Assembly (NCBI GenBank): GCA_963693315.1
Contig: OY856188.1
Coordinates: 216,140,495-216,204,494, forward strand
Length of the DNA stretch: 64,000 bases
Direction: 5' to 3'
From: Diogma glabrata
Lineage: Eukaryota > Arthropoda > Insecta > Diptera > Cylindrotomidae
The notes under the pieces were generated by a model. The model made no database searches. It was not told where the DNA came from and saw only the letters and a list, made by a program, of their open reading frames with translations. Of the stretch, positions 34,101 through 45,429 are shown one piece after another. A program made the translations under genes and the position numbers. Numbering within the stretch: position 1 is the stretch's first letter; every line of letters begins with the position of its first letter.

Positions 34101-34269
34101 ACTTTAATGTTTGATTGTCACTAAATTTCTTAAGAAATTTCAAGCCACTCTGTGTCAAAACCAGTGAAAAAATAAAAAACACTTATTAAGTTTTTTTTAT
34201 TCAAGTTTCAAAAACATCGGAAAAGGTCGGGTTTAAATTCCGTATTTTATCGGCGTTTTGATTCGATTT

Positions 34270-34350
34270 CCCATCAACTTTGAATATGGAGAAATCTTGA
34301 TGGCCGGCATTTGTATGTGAGAACAAAAACTTGATTATTCTATTACTCGA
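34270..34350 (+). mobile_element. Small Helentron-like fragment
   Basis: TGGAGAAATCTTGATGG and TGTATGTGAGA.CAAAA match the 5' unique part of copies A2 (31038-31100) and A3 in the same order. Confidence 0.55.
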
Positions 34351-34499
34351 GTTTACAAGAAAAATCTTCCTAAATTGAACCCAACTTTTCCCATAGATTT
34401 TGACCTGCTGAATACGAATATCATATTCATTTTTTTAGGTTAGCTCTTGTTTTTAAGATATTCGCAAAAACCCAATTTTTTCGGTTAATAAAAAGATTA

Positions 34500-35783
34500 T
34501 TCCGGTGTTTGGATCGCATATTTTACAAAACAAACAAATTCAATATATTAATGAAACAACTGTATAGTAAAGATACTAACAAACATTCTGAGCTTTTTAT
34601 TAACCATAGTGGATTCTGGAAGTTATATTAGAAAAAAGTTGAAAAAAAATCAAAAATTTATGTGTTTTTAAATTTTTCTACATCAACGCCATAAATTTTG
34701 AACAAACAATGATTGTAAATTTTTTAATTTCTTGGAACCTACAGTTAATTCAATATCCTTTCTTTTAAGTCAAAAAAACGAGGTGCAGGTTGCACCAAGT
34801 TATTCAGGTTGCCCCATCAAAGCTCAAAATTTGGAAGAAAACAATTTTACTTAGAATAATTCAAATTCTGCAACATTTATATATGAGTTGTTATACAGAT
34901 ATTTGAGTTAAAATTTCGAGTTATGGTCAAAACCTGGTCGTAACACAACTTTAAAACGTTAATGCTGTTGACATAACTATTTTTATACTTGAAACTTCTT
35001 GAGACGCCCTTTAAATAAATTAAATTTTACACTTTACTATTTTAAAAGAATTCTTAGCTGATGTTTGAGAACGACTGAACTTGTAAATATTATTTACGAT
35101 GTGGCACAAAAAGAAAAGAAAAAATAAATAAACGCGGTTGAAATAAGGAAAACTCAAAACGGCTCGCAGTTTTTATTCGAAAATCTGTAAAACAACTTAT
35201 ATATAAATCAATTGTGTTGCGGAATTTAAATAATGCTTAGTAAAAAAATTTTTTTTCCAAATTTTTAGTTTTGCCTTTTTTGGGAAAACCTTAATAACTT
35301 GGTGCTACCTGCCCCACAATTCGTATTTTTTAACTTAAAAAAAGGGGTTTGAATTTACCACGGGCTCCAAGAAATTAAAAAAATTTACAGTCATTGTTTG
35401 TTCAAGTATTGTTTGTTGGTGTAGAAAAATTTAGAAAAAACATAAATTTTTGATTTTAATCAACTTTTTTCGAGTATAACTTCCAGAATCCTCTATCGTT
35501 AAAAAAAAAGTTCAAAATGTTTGTTAGTATCTTTACTATACACTTGTTTCATTAGTATATTGAATTTGTTTGTTTTGTAAAATATGCGATCCAAAAACCG
35601 GAATCTTTTTATTAAATGTTTCCATTTTTTATAAAACGTAAATTTTCGATTGTAACTTCCAAAATCCTCTATGGATTTTTACAAAAATAGCTCAAAATGT
35701 TTGTTAGCATCTTTACTGTGCACTTCTTTCGTTAAAACATTGAATTTGTTTGTTTTGTAAAATATGCGATCCAAAAACCGGAA
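34500..35783. mobile_element. 1.28-kb TIR element with TA target duplication and a duplicated right arm
   Basis: TTCCGGTGTTTGGATCGCAT at 34500 (preceded by TA) pairs with ATGCGATCCAAAAACCGGAA ending at 35783 (followed by TA). The left arm runs about 305 bases (to 34806) and pairs with 35298-35602. The terminal about 150 bases of the right arm are then repeated in direct orientation at about 35640-35783. TA duplication points to Tc1/mariner-type mobilisation. No coding. Confidence 0.75.
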
Positions 35784-35785
35784 TA

Positions 35786-36960
35786 ACCTTTTCCATTATC
35801 TTTTCTGTTTAACAAATCATTAAATGAAGGTGTTTTTCCAAATAAATGGAAGAGGTCCAAAGTAGTTCCTATTTTTAAATATGGTGATATTACGGACATT
35901 AAGAATTATAGGCCAATTTGTATTTTGAACAGCTGTTGTAAAATTTTCGAAAAACTGGTACATAACAAAGCATTCGAACACACTAAGCATGTTCTTTCTC
36001 GTAAGCAACACTGATTTTTCAAAAATCGCTCAGTGTTAACTAATTTGCTCCAATTTATAGAACACGTTTATGCTTCGATTAACTTGAGTAAGGGAGTTGA
36101 TGTTATATATACAGATTTCACCAACGCTTTTGATAAAGTTAATCATGGTCTTCTTTTACGGAAACTCAAAAGGTATGGTATCCGTGATAAACTATTGTGG
36201 TGGTTTAGATCTTATCTGAGCGACAGATGTCAAAATGTGGAGCTTAAAAATGAAAAGTCTTTTGAATTTATACCCACATCTGGTGTTCCGCAAGGTTCGA
36301 CATTGGGTCCTTTATGGTTCATTTTATTCATCAATGATCTTGTTAGTAAAATCAAAAGTGAAGTTCTATTGTTTACCGATGACCTTAAAATATTTTCGTC
36401 AGTCAAAACATTTAGTGATCGTTATCAAATTCAATCAGACCTTGATAATCTCCGGTGCTGGTGTGTTGAAAATGATTTACATCTTAACATAAGTAAATGT
36501 TACTCGGTAAGTATGAAATCAAGACTTTCCAATTCAAATCATTCATATAGTATTGCATATGTTCCACTTGATTGCAAAGAGGACGTGCGTGACCTATGTG
36601 TAATAGTTGATAGTAAACTCAGTTTCAACACACACATTACATTGGCTTTACATTGGCATAATGAGATTTACCAAAAATTTCTCAAGAGCTAGGTGTTTGG
36701 TTTAAATTTATAATGCTCTTGTTCGAAGTCAACTTGAATATCTCTCTTCCATCTGGAATCCATGTTACCAAACTTATATAAATTTAATTGAAAGAGTTCA
36801 AAAAAAATTCTTGAGATTTCTCAACTATAAAATGAGAACTTCGTATGAACCGTACTGTGATTATAGACTTAGATATGGTTATAGATATGGTTTCCGAACA
36901 TTATTAAATAGGCGTATAATCTGAGATTAGTTAACATTATATAAAATAATAATTCTACAC
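35786..36960 (+). pseudogene. LINE reverse transcriptase, 5'-truncated, with internal stops
   Basis: The frame begins LFNKSLNEGVFPNKWKRSKV and has VPIFKYGD, KNYRPICILNSCCKIFEKLV. A stop lies near 36011-36013 (QH-stop-FFKNRS). From 36033, 219 codons contain VIYTDFTNAFDKVNH (first catalytic D), GVPQGSTLGPLWFILFINDL and LLFTDDLKIF. The last is the F/Y-A-D-D box in the form FTDD, keeping both aspartates. CWCVENDLHLNISKC and SKLSFNTHI follow. After a stop near 36690 the C-terminal domain continues in another frame (IYNALVRSQLEYLSSIWNPC, RVQKKFLRF). The motif order is that of jockey/CR1-type RTs. Endonuclease is absent; the 5' edge coincides with the TA of the neighbouring TIR element. The 3' end seems to resume at 39694 after the insertion of copy A3. 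Confidence 0.88.
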
Positions 36961-37225
36961 TACACTACACTATAAAATAATAATTCAACATAAGAAATCC
37001 TGCTTCTTTTTCTATTGCAATACATATAGGACAAACTTTATGAAAATCTCGCCTCTGGTAAGATTGACAAATTTCTCATAATTGTTACTTCAATGAACTG
37101 GATTTGTCTTCGATCTCGATCTCGATGATTAAAGAAATTCAAAACAAGCATTCTTCCATTGATTTAAGTTTTAACTGATCAACAAATTTATTTGTTCGTT
37201 TTTGATGACGTAGATTGTAGGTTAT

Positions 37226-39693
37226 AATTACTTCGTTCTGAAAGACCTAAGTATTATATTCAAGAGCTAAAAGTAAAATTCTTACCCCCACTTTTTTTGG
37301 CATTTCTCGACGGTTTAGGACCTACTGATTCTAAAAAAGCAAAAAAAAATGTATGTCCGGCCGTCCGTCCGTCACAACCGACGAAATTTAGAAAACTGCT
37401 AAAGGAATTTTAAAAATTTTGGTTTCTATAAATAGGTACACTCAATTGTAAGAGCCCAAAGCAGGCTGTGTTCGATAACTGCACCGGAAGTGTGTTAAAA
37501 AATCCTCAAGTGTGTCAAAACAAGGAAATATGCATTTTTTGGCTTAAAAAACGTTCATTTTAAGTGATAATGAGTAGGAACAAAGAATGCGGAGAAATCT
37601 TAATGTTCGGGATTGGTATGTGATACCAATAACTAGATTATTGCATTATAAGTTTGTCAAAAAAATGTAGTCAAGTGTGTCAAAAGAAAGATTTTTATTT
37701 ATTTTTTTACCCAATTTTTTGGAAAAAAATAAAATTAATTATTTGTTTGACATGAAATAATATTATTATTATTGAGAATTATGGCATTATAAGTTTGTCC
37801 AAAAAATGTTGTCAAGTGTGTCAAAAGAAAGATTTTTATTTATTTTTTACCCAATTTTTTGGAAAAAAATAATATCATTTATTTGTTTGACATGAAACTT
37901 TATTATTATTATTGAGAATTATGGAACTATAAGGTTGTCAAAAAAATGTTGTCAAGTGTGTCAAAAGAAAGATTTTTATTTGTTTGTTTACCCAATTTTT
38001 TGGAAAACTAAAATTAATTATTTGTTTGACATGAAATTTCATTATTATTATTGAGAATTATGGCATTATAAGTTTGTCAAAAAAATGTTGTCGAGTGTGT
38101 CAAAAGAAAGATTTTATTTATTTTTTTACCCAATTTTTTGGAAAAAAATAAAATTAATAATTTGTATGACATGAAATTTTATTATTATTATTGAGAATAA
38201 TGGCATTATAAGTTTGTCAAAAAATGTTGTCAAGTGTGTCAAAAGAAAGATTTCATTTATTTTTTTACCCAATTTTTTGGAAAAAAATAAAATTAGTTAT
38301 TTGTATGAAATGAAATGTGTAACGAACATGAAATTATTACTATTGAGAATTTTATTGCATTATAAGTTTTGTAAAAAAAATATTGTCAAGTGTGTCAAAA
38401 AATGATTTCATTTATTTTTTTAGATAGTTTTTTGGACAAAAAAATTTTGCGGTTTGTTTACGTAAATATAATTGAACATGGAAATTTTTGAATTAGTTAT
38501 AGTTTTTGTAAGAATTTTTGGAATATTTTTAGAATGTTGAAAAATTTAAAATTTTTGATTTTATTATAATTTTTATAATTTTGGAAAAATTTTCAATTTT
38601 TGATATTGCTATAATTTTTGCAATATTTTTAGAGTTTTGGAAAAAGTTTGAATTTTTAAGAATTTTTGGAATACTTTTAGAATTTAGAAAAAGTTTCAAT
38701 TGTTGATTTTATTCTAATTTTTGCAATATTTTCAGAATTTTGGAAAAACTTTGAATTTTTGAGTTTGTGAATTAAGAAATTTTGCAATAATTTTAGAATT
38801 TTGAAAAAAGTTTCAATTTTTGATTTTGTAAGAATTTTGGAATATTTTGAGAATTTTCAAAAACTTTAAATTTTTGATTTTATTATAATTTTGGAAAAAG
38901 TTGCAATTTGTGATATTGTTATAATTTTTGCAATATTTTTAAAATTTTGGATAAAGTTTGAATTTTTGAATTTTTAAGAATTTTTGGAAAATTATTAGAA
39001 TTTAAAAAAAGTTTAAATATTTGATTTTATTCTAATTTTTGGAATATTTTTAGAATTTTGAAAAAAATTTTTGAATTTTATATAATTTTTAGAATTTTCA
39101 AAAAAGTTTCAATTTTTGATTTTGTAAGAGTTTTTGGAATATTTTTAGAATTTTGAAAAATTTTAAATTTTTGATTTTATTATAATTTTTGAAAAAGTTT
39201 CAATATTTGATATTGTTATAATTTTTGCAATATTTGTAGGGTTTTGGAAAAAGTTTGAATTTTAAAAAATTTTTGGAATATTATTAGAATTAAGAAAAAG
39301 TTTAAATATTTGATTTTATTCTAATTTTTTGAATATTTTTAGAATTTTGAAAAAAAAAAGAATTTTTAAAATATCTCCTCGGAATGCTAAATGGAGAGGT
39401 TTTTGAGTAGGTTGCTGAGTGTATCATCTTTTCACTAAATTATGTTAATTTATGATCTGTTATAATTTTCCGACAACTTATTGATGTTTCGTGTTAGTTT
39501 TGTAATACATATCTTAACAGAGATAAAAAAAACATGAACTTTAACAAAAATTTATGTTTGATATACATCACCGCCCAAAACTAAAAACAATGTCCCCATA
39601 AAAGTTTTTTGCCGAAAACTATTTCAAAATCCTTAACCCAGACCGAAGTCTTAATATCTCAGAGCTGTGAGATTTCAGCCCCTCCATATTTTA
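37226..39693 (+). mobile_element. Helentron-like element, copy A3 (most complete)
   Basis: 5' subterminal repeat ACTTCGGTCTG at 37230-37240; 3' subterminal repeat CAGACCGAAGT at 39639-39649. A perfect 6-bp-stem hairpin follows, ATCTCA-GAGCTG-TGAGAT (39656-39673), and the end CCCCTCCATATTTTA. Between these lie a 5' unique part (37241-37640) and about 5.5 units of a 140-bp minisatellite (37640-38400, TGGCATTATAAGTTTGTC at 37783, 38061 and 38201). Then come about 900 bases of a roughly 56-bp AT minisatellite (TTTTTGATTTTATTATAATT) and a 3' unique part starting AATGCTAAATGGAGAGG. It appears to be inserted in the 3' untranslated part of the LINE at 35786. Confidence 0.82.
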
Positions 39694-39893
39694 TTATTGT
39701 CTTGTTAATTTGTGTTTTCATTCTTTCTTACTCTTTCTTTTTTGTGTGTTTTTTGCTCTTTTAGTTAATTGTTAAAATAATTTTCAGATTTTGATGTGAA
39801 CTAGAATTAAGTAATTGCTAATATAACCAGCAAGTAATTGGATTTCTGTAAATCTGTTTGTTGGTTTGAAAGATAAATAAATAAATAAATGAT
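39694..39893 (+). mobile_element. LINE 3' tail with (AAAT)n end
   Basis: Ends GTTGGTTTGAAAGATAAATA followed by (AAAT)n at about 39873-39893, the usual simple-repeat tail of jockey/CR1-type LINEs, in the same orientation as the RT at 35786-36960. Probably the same copy, separated by A3. Confidence 0.5.
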
Positions 39894-40084
39894 ATTCGAC
39901 ATGGAATATGGTTCTTTCCAGTTCCAACTCCTCCCAACTTATACGAACAGTTGGAAAATATCAAGTTGTTGCAGAAAAAATGTCGTTTTTCAACCAAAAT
40001 TGTAATTATTTGGGAGATGTTTCTTGAGTAATTTTTGTGTGATTCGATGACTTCTAAATAACAGGAACAGTTGGAAACTAAACT

Positions 40085-40856
40085 TGAATTTTTGATTTAT
40101 GTTATAATTTTTGCAATATTTTTGGACTTTTTTTTGACTTATGCAATATTTTTTACCTCAATCTTTGATTTTGAATTGATTTTTTGAATTTACAAATATT
40201 TCGATTTTGAAAAAGGTTTCAATTTTTGGTTTTATTATAATTTTTGCAATAATATTAGAATTTTGAAAAAAGTTTGAATATTTGATTTTGTTATACTATT
40301 TGCAATATTTTTGGAATTGCGTAAAAAGTTTCAATTTTAATTTTGTAATATGTTTAGAATGTTGAAAAAGTTTAATTTTTTGATTTTATTATAATTTTAG
40401 GAATCTCCGAAAAACTTTGAATTTTTGATTTTGTTATAATTTTTTTAAAACAATTCAATCAGGCTCCTTTTTTTTAAAAAAATTAAATTAATTATTTGTA
40501 TGACTTGAAATGTAATTGAACATGAAATTGGTAGAAATAATGGGTTGTTTGTTTTTGAAAAGTATAAATTGCTGAACGCTAAATGGAGAGCTTTTCGAGT
40601 AGTTTGCTATTTATGTTAATTTATGATCTGTTATAAATTTCCGGTAAGCTATTGATCATTCGAGTTAGTTTTGTAATAAACTTCTAAACAAAAATACTTG
40701 CACTTTTATAAAGAGTTTTATGCTTAATATACATAGCTGTCCAAAACTAAAAACAATGTCCTCATAAAACCTTTCGCGGAAAACCAAAAAAACTCATTAA
40801 CCCAGACCGAAGTCTTGATATCTCAAAGCCTCTCAAAGCTCCTTCATATTTTGATT
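40085..40856 (+). mobile_element. Helentron-like element, copy A5 (3' part)
   Basis: Begins within the 56-bp AT minisatellite, then CGCTAAATGGAGAG (40577), the 3' unique part, CAGACCGAAGT at 40803-40813, and a degraded hairpin. The 5' end and 140-bp repeats are missing. Confidence 0.75.
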
Positions 40857-43800
40857 ATTGAAATACAAATATTAGTGTAATTGGACTTGTTATAAAATAC
40901 TTTCTCATGTAACCATAGCATAAGCGTTTTAAGTATTTTGTCGGTGCTGTTACAACTTAGGATCAAATGTTTAGCGTTACAATAGTAAATTTTCGCCTCT
41001 TTAATTTTACTTGTGTTTTGCTTAGTTAAAACCGTTACGAAACACGTTTTTAAATTCGTTCCAAATATATACTCTATTCAATTGCTTAAAATAGTAATTA
41101 GTTTTATTACTGAAGTAAAACTAGCTATCCAAATATAGTATTCTTAAAACCAATTTCCTTTAAATAAACAAATTTTCCTCAATTAAAATCAATCACTCAT
41201 GTAACATTAAATTTGTTTAGAAGTATACGGAAAAATACTGTCTATAAAACCACCAACACCTGGTAACGCAAAAACCACATAAAAAATGAATTAAATAATT
41301 TATTCCCATTTTCCATTAAAAATAACAAAAACAAAAAAGTCGGATTGTTATTTATTCTATAGTGTTTATTCGTGCAACCTTTTTAACACCTCTTTTACAA
41401 ACCGCCAACAATCACGATATACAATTAAAATTCAGACATAAACGAAAAAACCATAGTAGATCCCATAGGAAATATTGTCATCCTTCCTAGTAATCCTTTT
41501 TTTTGCTTGAATTTTTGTTTCGTTTTTCATCATTTTTTATTCTGGAAAAGTGAAAACTTATTTACGTTTCTTTTATATGTTAATAAATTTGATCATTCTA
41601 AGAAGATGAATATTCCTCGTATTGTTGTCTCAAATGTGAATAAACATATTCATATTTTTTGTACATAAATTCTGATATACGAATTTTCTTCATAAATAAA
41701 AAGAAAAATTATTAGAAAAGTTGAATAAATTTTGAATGGAAAAGTTTGTACATAAGTGCTCGAACATAATAACAATTCTTTTCTTTTGATTTATTTCTAA
41801 AATTGGTAAGGAAAGGAATAGAAGTGGAAGCACTAGGTAAGCATAAATAAATTCTGAACATATTTTACAGTAAAAATATATGGAATAGATATTTTGTATT
41901 GTAATTAACGCAACCACGAATTTGAAAATATTGATGAAAATTCTACAAGCATTACCGCAATAAGCAAATAAAATGTATAGATTTGAAAATAAACAAAAAC
42001 TTTCGTGATTCAATTTTTACCGTAACTACATATGTGGTGAAAATATTTTTATTTGTTATTTACACATTGTAGCACCAACTGGGTTGCAACAAACATATAT
42101 AACAATAGCTAATAAAATAGACTTAATGAATTTTTTTTTCAATTCATTAATATTATCAGCTATATGCGATGCTTTCATTGTCTCAAAACAGAACACAATC
42201 ATCACTACCTTTCATATTCCATCAAGGGGATACATATTTTATAAACCCCTTACATAGCTTTAAAAATACGCTTTAAATCGTATTTCTACTTTAAAAGTCA
42301 TCATAACATATAGATGATAATTTAAAAGCCCCAACAAAGCTTTTTCGAAATTTTTGTAAACAATTTGTGTGTCATCAAATAGCAAAACAACAATCGATCA
42401 AAAAATATTCTGTTACATGCTCACATTACTCAGCGTACGAAAAAAAAAAATTATCAATCAAAATTATAGTTTTAAAAAAAATTGTGAACTGTAATAGTAA
42501 TATAAAAAATTCACATCGTGACTATGCAAATATGTACATTAAAAAAAAATGTTTGTCAATATCATAATATTTTGTGTCGCATCGACAAATTTTTTTATGT
42601 CATAATAACTTATCGTTAATTTCAACTGTCTGCAAAATTTACTATTGCATGAAAATATTATTTTTTATGCTTTTAAAAAAATTTTCATTTTTGTTTTTGG
42701 TATTATTATTATTATTGCTATCATTCAAAAATCGATGTTAGTAAGTAGTATTCTTGGTTATTAAGGAATAATAAATGTATATAAATTTGTTGTTGTTTAA
42801 AAGAAAACCTTAAACTAAAATTTGAGGAAACACATTCGAATGAGGTTTTTGGGAGAACAAAATATTGTAATGTTGTTTGCTGGCAGGAATAAATTGAAAT
42901 AAAAATGTTGTTTAATGATCGGCTAGGAAGGTTGCATGTTATGGGGGGGACATTGTTTATTTGGATTTATATTATTTGTTTTTCATATATTTTCTGCAAA
43001 TAAACATTTTTGGTTGAGCCTTACACTCTGTTTTGTGATGTTCTTTTCAAATAAATGTGTATATGATTAATTTTTGTTTTTTCAAAAAAAAAACAACTCA
43101 CCTAAATCTGTATTTAAAAAAATAACAAAGGTTGCTTTTTACAAAAAAAGCTACATGGTTTCAGTTAGAATTTGATTTTATATTATCTTAGCATGACAGT
43201 GAAACAAGTAAAATTTCAAATAAAATTAAAAACACATCTCCTTAAAGCAAAAAGGTATTTGAACATAACAAGATCTGTAGAGCTGAGATACGAAGGACAG
43301 CTGAGATACGAAGGCTTAAACTAGAAATGGAAAGATATAAAACGCAAATAAATAATTTGCAGGCATATTTAAGTTAAGAGCTGATTTGTGAAGGAACGAA
43401 ATAGTTCAGCAATATAATTAAATTGATTTATTTCTAGCAAACAATAACCTTTAATTAACATTTATATTTCATTTCCCCAATGTTTTTTACACTCAACTTC
43501 TGTGATCTTAACTAGTTATATCTAACAAAATTAAACTAATATGGTCCTTAATGTCCATAATTGATTACTCATTTCCATTCAATTTCGTTTGAAATATATA
43601 TCCCACAGCAAATTGTATAACCAGAAAAAAAGGAAAATCCTTATTTTTCTATCTCTTAATCCTTAACAATATCATTTTTCACAAAACAAATTCGTTTTGA
43701 TTACTTTATCCACCTACTTCATCCTAATTCAATTTCTTTTCTTTTCATCATATTTGAAATTAGAAAAATCATACTAATAATCTTGAATCTCACTTATCTG

Positions 43801-44526
43801 AATAACTTATGTGTTTAATCAGATTTAACAAAGGGACACCATAATCTCTTATTGATCAAGAGTGACAAAAAAACTTCAATTTTGAAATTTCATTTTATTG
43901 ACACAAACGAATATTATTGTGCTGTCACCCAAAAGTTTATACCGACATCTTGTACATATAGAACGTTATAAATAAACATTTCCCAAAAACGTTTTTGTTC
44001 CTTAGGAAAAGTTTTTGATGATAAATGATCGTAATAGATTTGATAAATTGAAGTTTTTTTTCAAATTTCTCTTAACGTGTTTTTTCGTATATAGGAATAT
44101 AGAAAACTAAAAAATTCTGTCATATTTGGTTTTTAGTTTTTATGGTATCGATTATTAGACTTAAGTGATTCAATGACCTTAAATCGGCTTGTGAGAAAAT
44201 AATAGAACCAAACTCTCGACTACTGAGGTTAACAACAGTGTTCCTGATAAAACTCTTTTTGAATAAGAATATTTAAAAATAATCTAATATTAACAGATTT
44301 CCTTAGAGATTAACTAATAAAGATAATTAGAAATAACAACTTTTTTTCTTTTTAATCATTAAAAACCAACAAGCATAAAAGTTATTAAATCAGCTTCCAT
44401 TAAAGTCATATTAATTTTATGACTGTTATTATTTCAAAAGAAAATCTAATCTGTTAAGAAAACAATCTTTTTATTATAATAATAAAATTTCATTTTTTGA
44501 AAATTTTTTAGACTGTTCGATTATAA
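40857..44526. other. 3.7 kb AT-rich DNA without recognisable genes
   Basis: Long open frames here (minus 41690-42013, plus 42367-42567) are of low complexity and carry no motif. The only oddity is a 15-base direct repeat, GCTGAGATACGAAGG, twice near 43281-43313. Confidence 0.5.
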
Positions 44527-44746
44527 TATTTATTTTATTTTTTACACTAATCAGTCTTTTACATTATTTTTTTATTATTATTAAATTAATAAAAAACAAT
44601 ATTTCGGCACATTGCCATTCTCAAGCTAAACAAAAATTTTTGTTTAGCTTGAGAATGGCAATGTGCCGAAATATTGTTTTTTATTAATTTAATAATAATA
44701 AAAAAATAATGTAAAAGACTGATTAGTGTAAAAAATAAAATAAATA
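44527..44746. repeat. Perfect 220-bp palindrome, no spacer
   Basis: 110-base arms meet at AAAAA|TTTTT (44636/44637) with no mismatch found. The inner sequence on each arm is TTTAGCTTGAGAATGGCAAT then GTGCCGAAATATTG, and the outer part is AATAATAATA and AAAAGACTGATTAGTG. The inner GGCA-loop-TGCC-GAAA block recalls the 3' regions of some retroelements, but I cannot assign it. Confidence 0.95.
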
Positions 44747-45429
44747 AAATTTCATTTTACAGTTTTATTCATGGAGTCAAGCATGAAGGAAAATTATGTT
44801 GTTGGAGAAATAAGTTTTTGTAACAAAAGCTATATCATCAAATTGATATGACTTCTTGAACGAAATGATTTTTTTCAATGGGTTCAAAAATAGATGTAAG
44901 AATCTTTTGATTCTAACACAAGATACTCAACTATATGTCAAAAATGATAAAGATTTCCTTTTTGTTGCTAAAGTCAATATTGAGGTCAATCGATGATTTA
45001 AAAAAATTCATCAACTTTTTTTATTAAGAAAAATCAAAGCAAAATGCAATCTGTTTAATTCGATTTAACTCGATTTATAAGGATGAAAAATTTTAAGATG
45101 AAAATCGAATATCGTCGGCTTAGAGTGCAAACCTGCTTACAGCATACTAGGTAAATTATCAGAAACAAAAAACATTTTTAAAAAAATTGAATGGATTTTA
45201 TAATAAAGCTTTTACACTTCTGAACATTTATTTGTATTCCTTATAATATAATATTGCGACGCTGATGCATAGGCTGACTTCACCACAGCTCTGGAAACAT
45301 AGTGTTCTGGATATATAATGAGCTAATATCCATAAAATACTTTAATTAAAAGTTAACCAATATTATGGACTTAGTAGTTCTAATAATAAAACTATTCAAG
45401 CAGGCAGTAGTATCCCAACAAACATAAAT
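44747..45429. other. AT-rich stretch, nothing recognised
   Basis: No motif-bearing frame; grades into the 629-bp repeat at about 45430. Confidence 0.4.

Noticed and set aside
41690..42013. 107-codon minus ORF rich in F, I and Y as a membrane protein gene
   Set aside because: Composition is what random A+T-rich DNA gives; no conserved motif, start context or neighbouring exon.
44590..44690. Hammerhead ribozyme in the palindrome arms
   Set aside because: A GGCA-loop-TGCC stem followed by GAAA is present, but the CUGANGA core is not intact (CTTGAGA), so a catalytic fold is not supported.
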